NCBI RefSeq assembly: GCF_021735925.1
Contig: NZ_WMEA01000001.1
Coordinates: 1,181,001-1,245,000, forward strand
Direction of reading: 5' to 3'
DNA from: Loktanella sp. M215
Lineage (GTDB): Bacteria > Pseudomonadota > Alphaproteobacteria > Rhodobacterales > Rhodobacteraceae
DNA: 64,000 nucleotides
Below are positions 26,370-34,556 of the stretch, one piece after another (positions within the stretch are counted from its first letter, which is position 1; every line of letters starts with the position of its first letter). The translations under genes were made by a program, and so were the position numbers. The notes beneath the pieces were generated by a model, which did no database searches, was not told where the DNA came from, and saw nothing but the letters and a program-made list of their open reading frames with translations.

Positions 26370-27151
26370 CGGATCTGCACCATGGACCCCAGCATCTGAT
26401 CACTTGCGGTGATGACCTTGGAATTCAGCTCGTAGCCACGCTGTGCCTCGATCAGGTTGGAAACCTCCCTCACCGGATCGACAGAGCTGTCTTCGAGATA
26501 ACCCTGTCGCAACGTGCCCAGCCCGTCTTCGCCGGCGACACCGACGGCGGGCGGGCCAGAGGCACCCGATTCGAGAAAGAGGTTGGACCCGATCGCCTCC
26601 AGCCCCTTGGGATTGGTGAAATTCGCGAGGGTGATCTGGCCCAGCAGGGCCGGTTGCACGTTGCCCAGAAAATTCGCATAGACCTCGCCCTGCGCGTTGA
26701 TCGCGATCGACCGCGTATCGCCCGGTATCGTGATGTCCGGCACGACAGGGTAACCGTCCGCGGTCACCACCTGCCCGTCGCCGGTCATGTGCAATGCGCC
26801 GTCACGGGTATAGCCAGACGTCCCGTCCGGCAGCGTCACTTCGATATACCCCTGACCTTCGATCGCGACATCCAGATCGCCGCCCGTCGCGGCCAGAGAC
26901 CCCTGCGCCATGATCATGCTGACGGAACTGGCCCTGACGCCAAGGCCCAGCTGGATGCCGGTCGGCAGGATCGTCCCGCTGGACGAGCTGATCGTGCCGG
27001 GGCGGGCGACCTGCTGATAGTGCAGGTCGGCGAAATCGGCGCGGCGGGCGTTGTAGCCCGTGGTCGACATGTTCGCGAGGTTGTTCGAGATCACCTCGAC
27101 CCGCGTCTGTTGAGCGGTCATGCCTGCGGCGGCAATCTGAAGAGCACGCAT
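26366..27151 (-). CDS. flgG: distal rod protein FlgG
   Basis: Distal rod subunit, 261 residues. The N-terminus ALQIAAAGMTAQQTRVEVIS with NNLANMSTTGYNARRADF is the axial signature, and the C-terminus VREVSNLIEAQRGYELNSKV is typical. The length matches the family (about 260). It lies between flgF (21-bp gap) and flgA (4-bp overlap). Confidence 0.96.
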   Translation of the reverse strand: MRALQIAAAGMTAQQTRVEVISNNLANMSTTGYNARRADFADLHYQQVARPGTISSSSGTILPTGIQLGLGVRASSVSMIMAQGSLAATGGDLDVAIEGQGYIEVTLPDGTSGYTRDGALHMTGDGQVVTADGYPVVPDITIPGDTRSIAINAQGEVYANFLGNVQPALLGQITLANFTNPKGLEAIGSNLFLESGASGPPAVGVAGEDGLGTLRQGYLEDSSVDPVREVSNLIEAQRGYELNSKVITASDQMLGSMVQIR

Positions 27152-27172
27152 GGGGACAGTCCTTGAGTTGAA

Positions 27173-27889
27173 TTAGCGGCTGATCGCCTGGATGACACCG
27201 CGGATGCGGTTGTCTTCGGTTTCGAGAAAGCTCTGGCCCATTTCATAGGCGCGCTGCACCTCGATCATGCGGCTGACCTGCGCGATGGGATTGACGTTGC
27301 TGCCTTCGACGAAGCCCTGCAGCACCTGCGGCCGCGGGGCGGGGCCAAAGCCCGTTGCCGCCTCGAACAGGGTGCCGCCCTGGCGGCGCAGATCCAGCGG
27401 ATCGTTCGGCACGACGACGCCGATCTGGCCCACGGCGGTTCCGCCCGCGCTGATCGTGCCGTCCGCGGCGATCCCCACCGCGCCTGCACCCGTCGGCACG
27501 AAAACCGGCGCGCCGCCGGCGTCGAGGACGCGGTTGCCATCCATCGTCACCAACTCGCCCGCGGCGTTGGGCGTGAAGTTGCCGGCGCGGGTCAGGCGCT
27601 GCCCCTGCGGCGTGTCGATCAGGAAATATCCGTCGCCTTCGATTGCCACGTCGAATGCGCCACCCGTCTGGGCCAGCACCCCCTGCGTCTGGTCGGTCAG
27701 CTTGATACGGCCGGCGGCCATCGACAGCGAATCGTCGTCCGGGCCAAGGTCGGCCACGAATTCCGAGAACATCATGCCCTCGGCCTTGAAACCCGCCGTA
27801 TTGGCGTTGGCGATGTTGTTCGCCACCATCTGCAATTCGTTCATCAGGCCGGATTGCCGGGTCAGGGTGGCATAGATGGCGTTGTCCAT
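27173..27889 (-). CDS. flgF: proximal rod protein FlgF
   Basis: Rod subunit, 238 residues, starting MDNAIYATLTRQSGLMNELQ with NNIANANTAGFKAEGMMFSE. The C-terminus is NPIAQVSRMIEVQRAYEMGQ. Order and length agree with FlgF. It follows fliQ by 3 bp. Confidence 0.94.
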   Translation of the reverse strand: MDNAIYATLTRQSGLMNELQMVANNIANANTAGFKAEGMMFSEFVADLGPDDDSLSMAAGRIKLTDQTQGVLAQTGGAFDVAIEGDGYFLIDTPQGQRLTRAGNFTPNAAGELVTMDGNRVLDAGGAPVFVPTGAGAVGIAADGTISAGGTAVGQIGVVVPNDPLDLRRQGGTLFEAATGFGPAPRPQVLQGFVEGSNVNPIAQVSRMIEVQRAYEMGQSFLETEDNRIRGVIQAISR

Positions 27890-27892
27890 GGA

Positions 27893-28159
27893 TCAGCCTC
27901 CGGCAATCAGGGGAATGAGGGTGGCCTGAAAGAAGCCCACCAAGGTTTCGGTCATGAAGGCCATCGAGATCCAGAAGACGCCGACGATCGCCGCCAGTTT
28001 CGGCACGAAAGTCAGGGTCATTTCTTGGATCGAGGTCAGGGCCTGGAACAGGCCGATGGCCAGACCGACCACCAAGGCAACCGTCAGGATCGGGATCGAG
28101 ATCTGGAACGCGATCCACAGCGCTTGACGCAGGGTGTCGTAGAAAACCGTCTCTTCCAC
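27893..28159 (-). CDS. fliQ: flagellar export gate protein FliQ
   Basis: Small 88-residue export-gate subunit with two membrane helices (ALWIAFQISIPILTVALVVG and VPKLAAIVGVFWISMAFMTE) joined by the conserved FQALTSIQEMTLTF loop. It starts at GTG, 3 bp after the fliE stop. It assembles around FliP and FliR. Confidence 0.94.
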   Translation of the reverse strand: MEETVFYDTLRQALWIAFQISIPILTVALVVGLAIGLFQALTSIQEMTLTFVPKLAAIVGVFWISMAFMTETLVGFFQATLIPLIAGG

Positions 28160-28162
28160 GCG

Positions 28163-28444
28163 TCAGACCGGCATCCGCAGGATTTCCTGATAGGCCTCGA
28201 CCACCTTGTCACGCACGGTGACGGCGGTCTGGACGGCCAGTTCGGTCTGGGCCAGGGCCTGCACCAGGGTGTGCGGATCGCCGCCCTTGGTCATCGTGGC
28301 CATGGCGGCCTGTTCGCCCTGTTGCAGGGTCGACAGGAAATCCTGTGCCGCCCCCGCCACCGCGGCGCCGGCCGACGGCTGCGCCCGGGTTGCGGCCAGG
28401 CTGCTGGCGTAGTTCTGTGCGACAAGCACGTTGCGGATATCCAT
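28163..28444 (-). CDS. fliE: hook-basal body complex protein FliE
   Basis: 93-residue adaptor that joins the MS ring and the rod. Ends with the conserved helix ALAQTELAVQTAVTVRDKVV and AYQEILRMPV. It lies between flgC (18-bp gap) and fliQ. The length is normal for FliE. Confidence 0.93.
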   Translation of the reverse strand: MDIRNVLVAQNYASSLAATRAQPSAGAAVAGAAQDFLSTLQQGEQAAMATMTKGGDPHTLVQALAQTELAVQTAVTVRDKVVEAYQEILRMPV

Positions 28445-28462
28445 TCTGGTGTCCTTCGGGTG

Positions 28463-28849
28463 TTAGTTGCGCAACAGGTCGAGCAGGCCCTGTTTCATCT
28501 GGCGGATCTGGTCGAACATCTTGAGGTTCGCCTCGTAGCTGCGGTTCGCTTCACGGGCGTCGGCGATTTCCAGCAGCATGTTGACGTTCGATCCGTCATA
28601 GCGGCCGGTGGCATCGGCGAGCGGGTTCGACGGATCGTAGATGCTGGTCAGTGGCGATTGATCCAGCCGCATCGGCCCGACTGCGACCGCGCCGGAGGTG
28701 CCGCGCAGAACCTCGTCAAAAGAGACGGTCTTGCGCCGGTAACCGGGTGTTTCGGTGTTGGCGATATTCTCTGACACATGGCGCAGCCGGGTGGCCTGCG
28801 CCTTCATCCCGCTGGTGGCGACGGTCATGGCATCGGTGAAAACGGTCAT
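28463..28849 (-). CDS. flgC: proximal rod protein FlgC
   Basis: Rod subunit of 128 residues. The N-terminal signature is MKAQATRLRHVSENIANTET with PGYRRKTVSF, and the C-terminal helix is EANRSYEANLKMFDQIRQMK. It follows flgB by 9 bp. Confidence 0.95.
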   Translation of the reverse strand: MTVFTDAMTVATSGMKAQATRLRHVSENIANTETPGYRRKTVSFDEVLRGTSGAVAVGPMRLDQSPLTSIYDPSNPLADATGRYDGSNVNMLLEIADAREANRSYEANLKMFDQIRQMKQGLLDLLRN

Positions 28850-28858
28850 GGCAAACTC

Positions 28859-29239
28859 CTATCGGCCAAGGCTGCTGCGCAGGACGGTCATGGTGTGGCG
28901 GTAGATCGCCAGCGCTTCCTTGTGCATGCCGCCGGCTGCGACCGACTGCATCAGCTCGTCTTCGAGAGAGACGGTGTTGCCATTGGGCGCGGCCTCTCCG
29001 CCGCTGTCGACGTGACGGACGGCATCGACGGTGGGCGAGGCGATCAGGTGTCCGGGGCGGGTCGCCTTCATCTGGATCGGTCCGGTCCGGTGCAGGGTCG
29101 CCGCAAAATCGGTCAGTTTCTCGGCGTGATACCCGGGCGTGTCGGCATTCGCGATGTTGCGCGCGATCTGGGCCTGTGCGTCGCCGGCGTACTGCGCCAT
29201 GGCGGCGGACGTGCGGAACAGGGCGAGTGATTGGAACAT
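28859..29239 (-). CDS. flgB: proximal rod protein FlgB
   Basis: Rod subunit of 126 residues. The N-terminal part has DAQAQIARNIANADTPGYHA. The C-terminal helix is MHKEALAIYRHTMTVLRSSL, ending LGR. It is the first gene of the nine-gene operon flgB-flgC-fliE-fliQ-flgF-flgG-flgA-flgH-fliL2 and is divergent from fliI, with an 81-bp region between the two starts. Confidence 0.94.
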   Translation of the reverse strand: MFQSLALFRTSAAMAQYAGDAQAQIARNIANADTPGYHAEKLTDFAATLHRTGPIQMKATRPGHLIASPTVDAVRHVDSGGEAAPNGNTVSLEDELMQSVAAGGMHKEALAIYRHTMTVLRSSLGR

Positions 29240-29273
29240 CGGGGTTTCTCCCTCGGTGGCGATGCACGGATCA

Positions 29274-29291
29274 TTAAGGGGGATTCCTTAA
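29274..29291. promoter_or_regulatory. palindrome between flgB and fliI
   Basis: TTAAGG and CCTTAA flank a 6-base spacer, centred in the divergent promoter region. A GATTC (GANTC motif) lies across the spacer and right arm. The half-sites are TTAA-N10-TTAA, 3 bp too far apart for a standard CtrA site, so another regulator is possible. Confidence 0.4.
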
Positions 29292-29320
29292 AAGAAGGTG
29301 TGCTGCACAGGGACAGTTGT

Positions 29321-30664
29321 ATGAACACGACATTATTCGACCGCATGGCCGCCTTGGTGGCTGACGCAACAGGTGATTTTGCCATCGGGCGCATTCGGGC
29401 CGTGACGGGGTCCTCGATCACGATCGCGGGGCTGAACCGCGTCTTGCGGCAGGGCGACCGGGTCGCGGTCGTTGCGCGGGATGCCACCGTGCGGGCGGAT
29501 GTCGTCCGGCTGTCGGATGACATGGGCTATGCGCTGATCGACGGCCCGGCCGAAGGGATCGCGATCGGCGATCCGGTGCGCCTGCTGCACCGGGCGCGAT
29601 TCGCGCCCGACGACAGCTGGATGGGCCGGGTCATCGATCCGGACGGCAAGCCGCTGGACGGGCGCGCCCTGTTGCCCGGCGTGGTCGAGGCCGATCTGCA
29701 GCGCCCGCCGCCCCCCGCGCATCACCGCCGCCCCCTTGGCGAGCGGATGGAGACCGGTCTCGCCGTGATGAATACCCTTCTGCCTCTGGTCAGAGGGCAG
29801 CGAATCGGCCTTTTCGCGGGATCCGGCGTGGGCAAGTCGTCGCTGCTGGCCGATCTGGCGCGGGGTGTGCGCGCGGATGTCGTGGTCATCGCGCTGGTCG
29901 GCGAGCGGGGGCGCGAGGTGCGTCAGTTCACGGAAACCGTGCTGGGACCGGAGGGGATGCGCCGCACCATCGTCGTCGCAGCCACGTCCGACCGGGCACC
30001 ACAGGTCCGCCGCCGCTGCGCCTGGGCTGCGACCGCCGTCGCCGAACACTTTCGCGATCAGGGGTTGCAAGTGCTGTTGCTGGTCGATTCGGTCACGCGC
30101 TATTGTGAGGCGCACCGCGAGATCGCGGTCGTCGGGGGCGAGCAGGCGAATCTGCGCGGGTATCCCCCGTCGACCGCCGGTGCCATTGCGTCCCTGTGCG
30201 AACGGGCCGGCCCCGGTGTAGATACGGAAGGCCCTGACGGATCGGGCGACATCACCGCCGTCTACACGGTGCTGGTGGCGGGGTCCGACATGGATGAACC
30301 CGTGGCCGACATGCTGCGCGGCGTCCTCGACGGTCATATCGTGCTTGACCGCGCCATCGCGGAACGGGGCCGCTTTCCGGCGATCGACGTGCTGCGTTCT
30401 GTCTCGCGCGCCTTGCCCGACGCCGCCGACCGTGTCGAGAACGCGATGATCGGGGAAGCGCGGCGCCGCTTTTCGGCCTACGATCAGGCGGCGATGATGA
30501 TTCAGGCAGGTCTTTACGAATCCGGATCCGACCCGCAGATCGACGCCGCCATCGCCTGCCGCGATCCGCTGGAGCAATTTCTGACCATCAAGGACCGGCG
30601 CAACATCGCGGGCCATTTCGCGGCCCTCAAGCAGGCGTTGAGCCATGCGACGCAAGGGCGGTAG
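29321..30664 (+). CDS. fliI: flagellar export ATPase FliI
   Basis: F1-beta-like ATPase that energises export, 447 residues. Walker A is GSGVGKSS (near residue 168), Walker B is LLLVDSVTRY, and the family signature is GYPPSTAGAIASLCERAGPG. The ATG at 29321 gives the standard FliI start. It stands alone between divergent flgB and the convergent DUF1217 gene; its partners FliH-like and FliJ-like proteins are encoded in two other operons. Confidence 0.96.
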   Translation: MNTTLFDRMAALVADATGDFAIGRIRAVTGSSITIAGLNRVLRQGDRVAVVARDATVRADVVRLSDDMGYALIDGPAEGIAIGDPVRLLHRARFAPDDSWMGRVIDPDGKPLDGRALLPGVVEADLQRPPPPAHHRRPLGERMETGLAVMNTLLPLVRGQRIGLFAGSGVGKSSLLADLARGVRADVVVIALVGERGREVRQFTETVLGPEGMRRTIVVAATSDRAPQVRRRCAWAATAVAEHFRDQGLQVLLLVDSVTRYCEAHREIAVVGGEQANLRGYPPSTAGAIASLCERAGPGVDTEGPDGSGDITAVYTVLVAGSDMDEPVADMLRGVLDGHIVLDRAIAERGRFPAIDVLRSVSRALPDAADRVENAMIGEARRRFSAYDQAAMMIQAGLYESGSDPQIDAAIACRDPLEQFLTIKDRRNIAGHFAALKQALSHATQGR

Positions 30665-30682
30665 GGGGCCAGCGACGCCGCC

Positions 30683-31486
30683 CTATCTGCGATAGCCCGC
30701 GCTTTGCAAAAGGCTCAACGCGATGGACCCGGCGGATGTCTGCGCCGCTGCGGCCGCTTCTGACCGGATCAGGAACAGCCGTACCATTTTCGTCTGCTGG
30801 TCGGGGGCTGTAAGATCGCCGACCTTATCGGTGCCGAACACGCTTTGGGCGCGGGATTTGAAGGTGTCCAGCTGCTGGTCCAGGTCGATGCGGGCGATCG
30901 AACTGGGCAATCCGAGGGCGGTTTCGACAACGGCCCGCACGGGGGCGTTGCCCATGATGGCAAACCAGCGCGCGTTGTTGGACCCGTTGTTCGCCACGAT
31001 ATCGCTCAGACCGCTGGACAGGTTCAGGGCTGACCGCAGATCGTTGTCCTGTTCGCCGACCGCACGCTCGAACTGTTTCTTTTCGTAAAGTCCGGTGATC
31101 GTCTCGGCAAAGGCGGCCTGCCCGGTACGCGGCAGATCACCGGCACCGAAACCGAAGGCACTGGAAAACGCGGCATAGCGCTTGTCCGCAAGGCGGCTGG
31201 AAAGGGCCGTGCTGGATGTCGTGCCATCGGTGAGGATCTTCTTGATGAAGAATGTGTTGTTGATGTCGTCGTCCAGCCCGAAGGCCCCGAGGGCCACCTG
31301 CAAGACCTGCCGGTCGGCCATCAGGTCGTCCGCCGTGCGGATGCCGGCGATCTTTTCGCGGAACTGATCGGTTGCCCGCTTGACTGGCGCACTGTTGTTG
31401 AAGGTGTCCTGCTGCTTTGGCAGCGTGCGCTGCAGGAAACTCCACCCGGCGTAGCCGCCAAAGGGCAGGATGGGTTGAAAGCTCAT
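30683..31486 (-). CDS. DUF1217 flagellar-cluster protein
   Basis: 267 residues. The start MSFQPILPFGGYAGWSFLQR and repeated helical units (RAVGEQDNDLRSALNLSS; IALSLLQSAGY at the end) match my memory of DUF1217 proteins, which occur only in alphaproteobacterial flagellar loci. Function is not established; an axial or secretion-associated role has been suggested by location. The ATG overlaps the flbT stop (ATGA). It is the last gene of the flagellin operon, convergent with fliI at a distance of 18 bp. Confidence 0.75.
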   Translation of the reverse strand: MSFQPILPFGGYAGWSFLQRTLPKQQDTFNNSAPVKRATDQFREKIAGIRTADDLMADRQVLQVALGAFGLDDDINNTFFIKKILTDGTTSSTALSSRLADKRYAAFSSAFGFGAGDLPRTGQAAFAETITGLYEKKQFERAVGEQDNDLRSALNLSSGLSDIVANNGSNNARWFAIMGNAPVRAVVETALGLPSSIARIDLDQQLDTFKSRAQSVFGTDKVGDLTAPDQQTKMVRLFLIRSEAAAAAQTSAGSIALSLLQSAGYRR

Positions 31487-31887
31487 GATGCCTGCGCGGC
31501 GATCAGCCTCTCCTCGTAGGGCAGCAAGGCACGCAGGCATTTCAGCGCCCTGTAGAAGTCGCCGCCTGTCACCGCCGCCAGCGCCGCGCAGAGTTGCAGA
31601 TGGCTGTCTTCGTCCATGAGTGCCTGGCGCAACTGGTCGATGCCACGTGTCAGCTGGTGGCGTGCGTCCTCTTCACTGGCGTCGCCGGACAGCACCAGCT
31701 GGGCAATGTAACAGACGCGGCGGACGGGCGTGTTCACTTCGTCCGGCCGAATGGCGTCACGCAGGCGCAGGATGTTCGCATTGGGCGTCAGGATCGACAA
31801 TTTGCTGCGGCGATCACCGTTTTCGATGACGGCACCGTTGACGAGCACACGCTCGCGCGGGTTCAGCTTCAGGACCAGACCGGACAT
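31483..31887 (-). CDS. flbT: flagellin expression regulator FlbT
   Basis: RNA-binding post-transcriptional regulator, 134 residues, recognised from LVLKLNPRERVLVNGAVIEN and PVRRVCYIAQLVLSGD. In Caulobacter FlbT binds flagellin mRNA leaders and reduces their stability until the hook is complete. It overlaps flaF by one base and the DUF1217 gene by 4 bp. Confidence 0.93.
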   Translation of the reverse strand: MSGLVLKLNPRERVLVNGAVIENGDRRSKLSILTPNANILRLRDAIRPDEVNTPVRRVCYIAQLVLSGDASEEDARHQLTRGIDQLRQALMDEDSHLQLCAALAAVTGGDFYRALKCLRALLPYEERLIAAQAS

Positions 31888-32249
31888 CAGCGTCTCTCGC
31901 TTGCGTTCAGACCGCGGATGATGGCGGTGTTGATATCAATAAGGGCCGAAAGGTCGGCCTCACCACGCAGGAATTTCCGGCTGTGCAGATCGGTGAACTC
32001 GGCGAGGTAGAAGATCTGCGCACGCAACGGGGTGGGCAGGGTGTTGCCGGAATCTGCGACGTCGATCGCCAAGGTCGACCACATCATGCGGTTGTCGTGA
32101 ACAGCTTTCGCAAGGGTCGGGAAATCGGATGATTTGTGCGCCAATCGCGCGGTGATCTGCGTGATCACGCGTGCTTCGATGGCACGGGGCGTCTGGATGG
32201 CGGGCCGGTCGGGGGCGTAGGCCTTTTGGGCTTTCAGAATGGCGTTCAC
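31887..32249 (-). CDS. flaF: flagellin synthesis regulator FlaF
   Basis: 120 residues, starting MNAILKAQKAYAPDRPAIQT with the conserved YLAEFTDLHSRKFLRGEADL near residue 80. FlaF works with FlbT and is required for normal flagellin translation or secretion in Caulobacter and other alphaproteobacteria. It lies 101 bp after the flagellin gene, separated from it by two hairpins. Confidence 0.92.
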   Translation of the reverse strand: MNAILKAQKAYAPDRPAIQTPRAIEARVITQITARLAHKSSDFPTLAKAVHDNRMMWSTLAIDVADSGNTLPTPLRAQIFYLAEFTDLHSRKFLRGEADLSALIDINTAIIRGLNASERR

Positions 32250-32280
32250 GTGATGTCCTTCCGGGACGAAGTGGAACGGA

Positions 32281-32297
32281 ACGCGGTTTTACCGCGT
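32281..32297 (-). promoter_or_regulatory. small hairpin before flaF
   Basis: ACGCGGT-TTT-ACCGCGT, a perfect 7-bp stem with a 3-base loop, 32 bp upstream of the flaF start. It lies between the flagellin terminator-like hairpin and flaF and could affect flaF translation or mRNA decay. Confidence 0.45.
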
Positions 32298-32315
32298 GGA
32301 AAATCTTGCAAGCGT

Positions 32316-32343
32316 GGCCGGAGGCGGTTGTCCGCCTCCGGCC
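32316..32343 (-). terminator. strong hairpin after the flagellin gene
   Basis: A perfect 12-bp GC-rich stem (GGCCGGAGGCGG with CCGCCTCCGGCC) closes a 4-base loop, 7 bp after the flagellin stop. There is only a weak T-rich stretch about 12 bases later on the minus strand, so it may be an attenuator or an mRNA-stabilising structure that lets some transcripts continue into flaF-flbT. Confidence 0.65.
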
Positions 32344-32350
32344 GGTTGGT

Positions 32351-33616
32351 TTAGCGGAACAGCGACAGGATCGACTGCGGCGCCTGGTTGGCGATCGACA
32401 GCGACTGAACGCCCAGCTGCTGCTGCACCTGCAGGGCCTGCAGACGGGCAGAGGCTTCTTCCATGTTCGCATCCACCAGAGCGCCGATGCCGGACTTCAG
32501 GCTGTCGGACAGGGACGAGATGAAGTTGCTCTGGATTTCGATCCGGCCTTCGGCGGAACCGAAGGACGCGGCTGCGTCAATCGCCGTCTGTGCCAGGCTT
32601 TCGAAGGCGGCCAGCGCGGCCTTGGCACCGTCAAGGGTCGACACATCGACCTTGCTGAGCAGTTCGAGGCCACCGCCCGCTTTGCCGCCTGTCGTCGTCG
32701 TCACGGTCGGTGCCGTTGTCGCGGTCCCCGTGTTGTTGGTAAAGGTGATGACCGCACCGGTGCGGGCCACCGTGATCGCCACGTTGTCCTTCTTGGCCTG
32801 GAAGGCGAGGTTGGCTTCCATGGCTTTGGCGATGTCGGTGACCGTGTCGCCGTCGCGGGCGACATAGCTGATGTCCGCGCTCAGGCCGAACGATGCCCCC
32901 GACAGCTTGTAGCCGTCGCCGGCCAGCACTTTGTTGCCCACACGTGCAGCGGTCGCCGTATCGCCTGCGATGGTGATCGTGCCTGTCGAGCCCAGAGCGG
33001 CGGTCGCGGCCGTCGCCACCATCGCAGTGGCGGCAAGGTCGGTCCCCGTGCCGGCCGTGGCTGTTTGCAGCCCAAGATCCTGCTTGCCAGCCGTAATGGT
33101 CGAGGTCGACACAGACCCGTCCGACTTGCGGTCCAGCGACGAGGTGATCAACACGTCACCGCTGCCCTTGGCCTTGACGGTGGCGGCGGTATTGGCGCCG
33201 ACGGCCTTGTTATCCAGCAGGTTCAGGCCGTTCAGCTGGGCCGCGCCGGTGATGCTGCTGATCTGGTCACGCAGCGCGCTGAGGTCGGCCTGCAGCTTGT
33301 CGCCGTCGAAGTTTTCCTCGTTCGCGGCGATGACCTTGCTCTTGATGTCGTTCAGAAGGTCGGTGATCTTTTCCGCACCGTTGCGGGCGACCGACACGGT
33401 GGACTGCCCCAAGGACAGGCTTTCCGAGATGGCCTTGAAGCCTTTGACGTCGGATTCCATGACCTTGGAGATGGCCCAGACGGCGGAGTTGTCCTTGGCG
33501 CTGCCGACGGCCTTGCCGGTGGAAATCATCGACTGGGTCTTGCCCAGATCGCTGTTGATGGACTTCAGGGTTTGCAGCGCAACCATTGCGCCGTTGTTGG
33601 TCAGAATGCTGGACAT
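32351..33616 (-). CDS. fliC: flagellin
   Basis: Filament subunit, 421 residues. The conserved N-terminal helices include SSILTNNGAMVALQTLKSIN and NGAEKITDLLNDIKSKVIAA. The C-terminal helices include GALVDANMEEASARLQALQV and end SIANQAPQSILSLFR. The central Thr/Ala/Gly-rich part (about residues 140-310) is the exposed, variable region and a possible glycan carrier. It is the only flagellin gene in the window. It heads the operon with flaF, flbT and the DUF1217 gene and has a 209-bp upstream region with a CtrA-like site. Confidence 0.96.
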   Translation of the reverse strand: MSSILTNNGAMVALQTLKSINSDLGKTQSMISTGKAVGSAKDNSAVWAISKVMESDVKGFKAISESLSLGQSTVSVARNGAEKITDLLNDIKSKVIAANEENFDGDKLQADLSALRDQISSITGAAQLNGLNLLDNKAVGANTAATVKAKGSGDVLITSSLDRKSDGSVSTSTITAGKQDLGLQTATAGTGTDLAATAMVATAATAALGSTGTITIAGDTATAARVGNKVLAGDGYKLSGASFGLSADISYVARDGDTVTDIAKAMEANLAFQAKKDNVAITVARTGAVITFTNNTGTATTAPTVTTTTGGKAGGGLELLSKVDVSTLDGAKAALAAFESLAQTAIDAAASFGSAEGRIEIQSNFISSLSDSLKSGIGALVDANMEEASARLQALQVQQQLGVQSLSIANQAPQSILSLFR

Positions 33617-33770
33617 GTTTTTGATCCTTTCGCGACAGCGTTTTGCTGATCGCCATGTGGGAAAATCACCCCGGGTGCCGGGGCAGGGACACGTCGTTCT
33701 GACGCTTGTTTCCGCATCTTCGGCGGCAAGATCATCCGTTTTGGATGTGCTCTTGTTGCCTGTTTCACTC

Positions 33771-33785
33771 TCAACACCGGGTTAA
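33771..33785. promoter_or_regulatory. candidate CtrA site upstream of flagellin
   Basis: Read on the minus strand this is TTAA-N7-TTGA, one base off consensus with exact spacing, 155 bp before the flagellin start. It is in the 209-bp gap between the flagellin start and the flgN-like stop. Confidence 0.35.
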
Positions 33786-33825
33786 CGGCCGATCGGAAGT
33801 TTCGCGCAATTTGAATGATCTGCGA

Positions 33826-34167
33826 TCAGGCCTTGTGCTCGAGCGCGCCGGGACGACGGGCGACCGTCGTGCGATCGCCGTCGGCGGTATAGACGCTCAA
33901 CCCGTTGCGCACGGCGCGCAGCGCGCCAAGACGCGACTGCGCCGCAGCGACGCCGTCCCGTGCGGCCGCCAGCAGGGCCGCGTTGCGTTGCAGGTCCCGT
34001 GCGATCTGATCGATCAGCCGCGGGGGCTGTGGATGTGACAGCATATCGTCGATAAAGGCGCCCTTGCGCGCAGCGAGGTCGGGCAGGTCGGCCAGATCAC
34101 CCCGGCGCAGGGCCGCCCGCTCTTCGCCAAGAAGGGCGAGCAACGCGGTTTCGGCCGTCTTATGCAT
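33826..34167 (-). CDS. FlgN-like flagellar chaperone
   Basis: 113 residues, mostly two long helices (ALLALLGEERAALRRGDLAD; IDQIARDLQRNAALLAAARD) and a short C-terminal part with LSVYTADGDRT. Size and helical pattern fit FlgN, the export chaperone for FlgK and FlgL (8153-10609). Sequence identity is low, so the name is by pattern and location. It overlaps the flgJ stop by 8 bp. Confidence 0.65.
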   Translation of the reverse strand: MHKTAETALLALLGEERAALRRGDLADLPDLAARKGAFIDDMLSHPQPPRLIDQIARDLQRNAALLAAARDGVAAAQSRLGALRAVRNGLSVYTADGDRTTVARRPGALEHKA

Positions 34168-34453
34168 GGGCGCGCGTTTTCATTGCGTTGAACAGTGATT
34201 CGGCCAGACCGATTCCGCCAGCCGCTACCATGTCTTCGGCTTGGGCATCGCGCAGAAACGACGCAAAGCTGTCCTCGCCTTCGCCGCCGCTGAAGGCACC
34301 GCGCGCGGCGTCGAATCCCGCAGATTTCAGCATTTCGGACAGAAAGGTTGCTTCCAGCTTCTGGGCCGCGGCCAGAAGCCGTGCGTCGTCCGTCAGGGGA
34401 AGCGGTCGGGCCTGCGGCGGCACGACGGCAGGCATCACGGGAATCGGTGTCAT
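34160..34453 (-). CDS. flgJ: rod-binding protein, FlgJ N-terminal domain
   Basis: 97 residues corresponding only to the rod-binding half of FlgJ: AAQKLEATFLSEMLKSAGFD and GEDSFASFLRDAQAEDMVAA, then GIGLAESLFNAM. The peptidoglycan-hydrolase half of enteric FlgJ is absent, as is usual in alphaproteobacteria. It helps start rod assembly. It is divergent from fliK, with a 103-bp gap. Confidence 0.85.
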   Translation of the reverse strand: MTPIPVMPAVVPPQARPLPLTDDARLLAAAQKLEATFLSEMLKSAGFDAARGAFSGGEGEDSFASFLRDAQAEDMVAAGGIGLAESLFNAMKTRAHA

Positions 34454-34556
34454 CGGGACCTCTGATTTCGTTCTTTTTTCCGTTGTGCCTCAGAGCGGTG
34501 AAATTTTCGTAACCTTCTTGGGCGAAAAGGGGCTGTCCAGAACAGAAAGTCTCGCG

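Noticed and set aside
29274..29291. CtrA site between flgB and fliI
   Set aside because: The two TTAA half-sites are separated by 10 bp, not 7.
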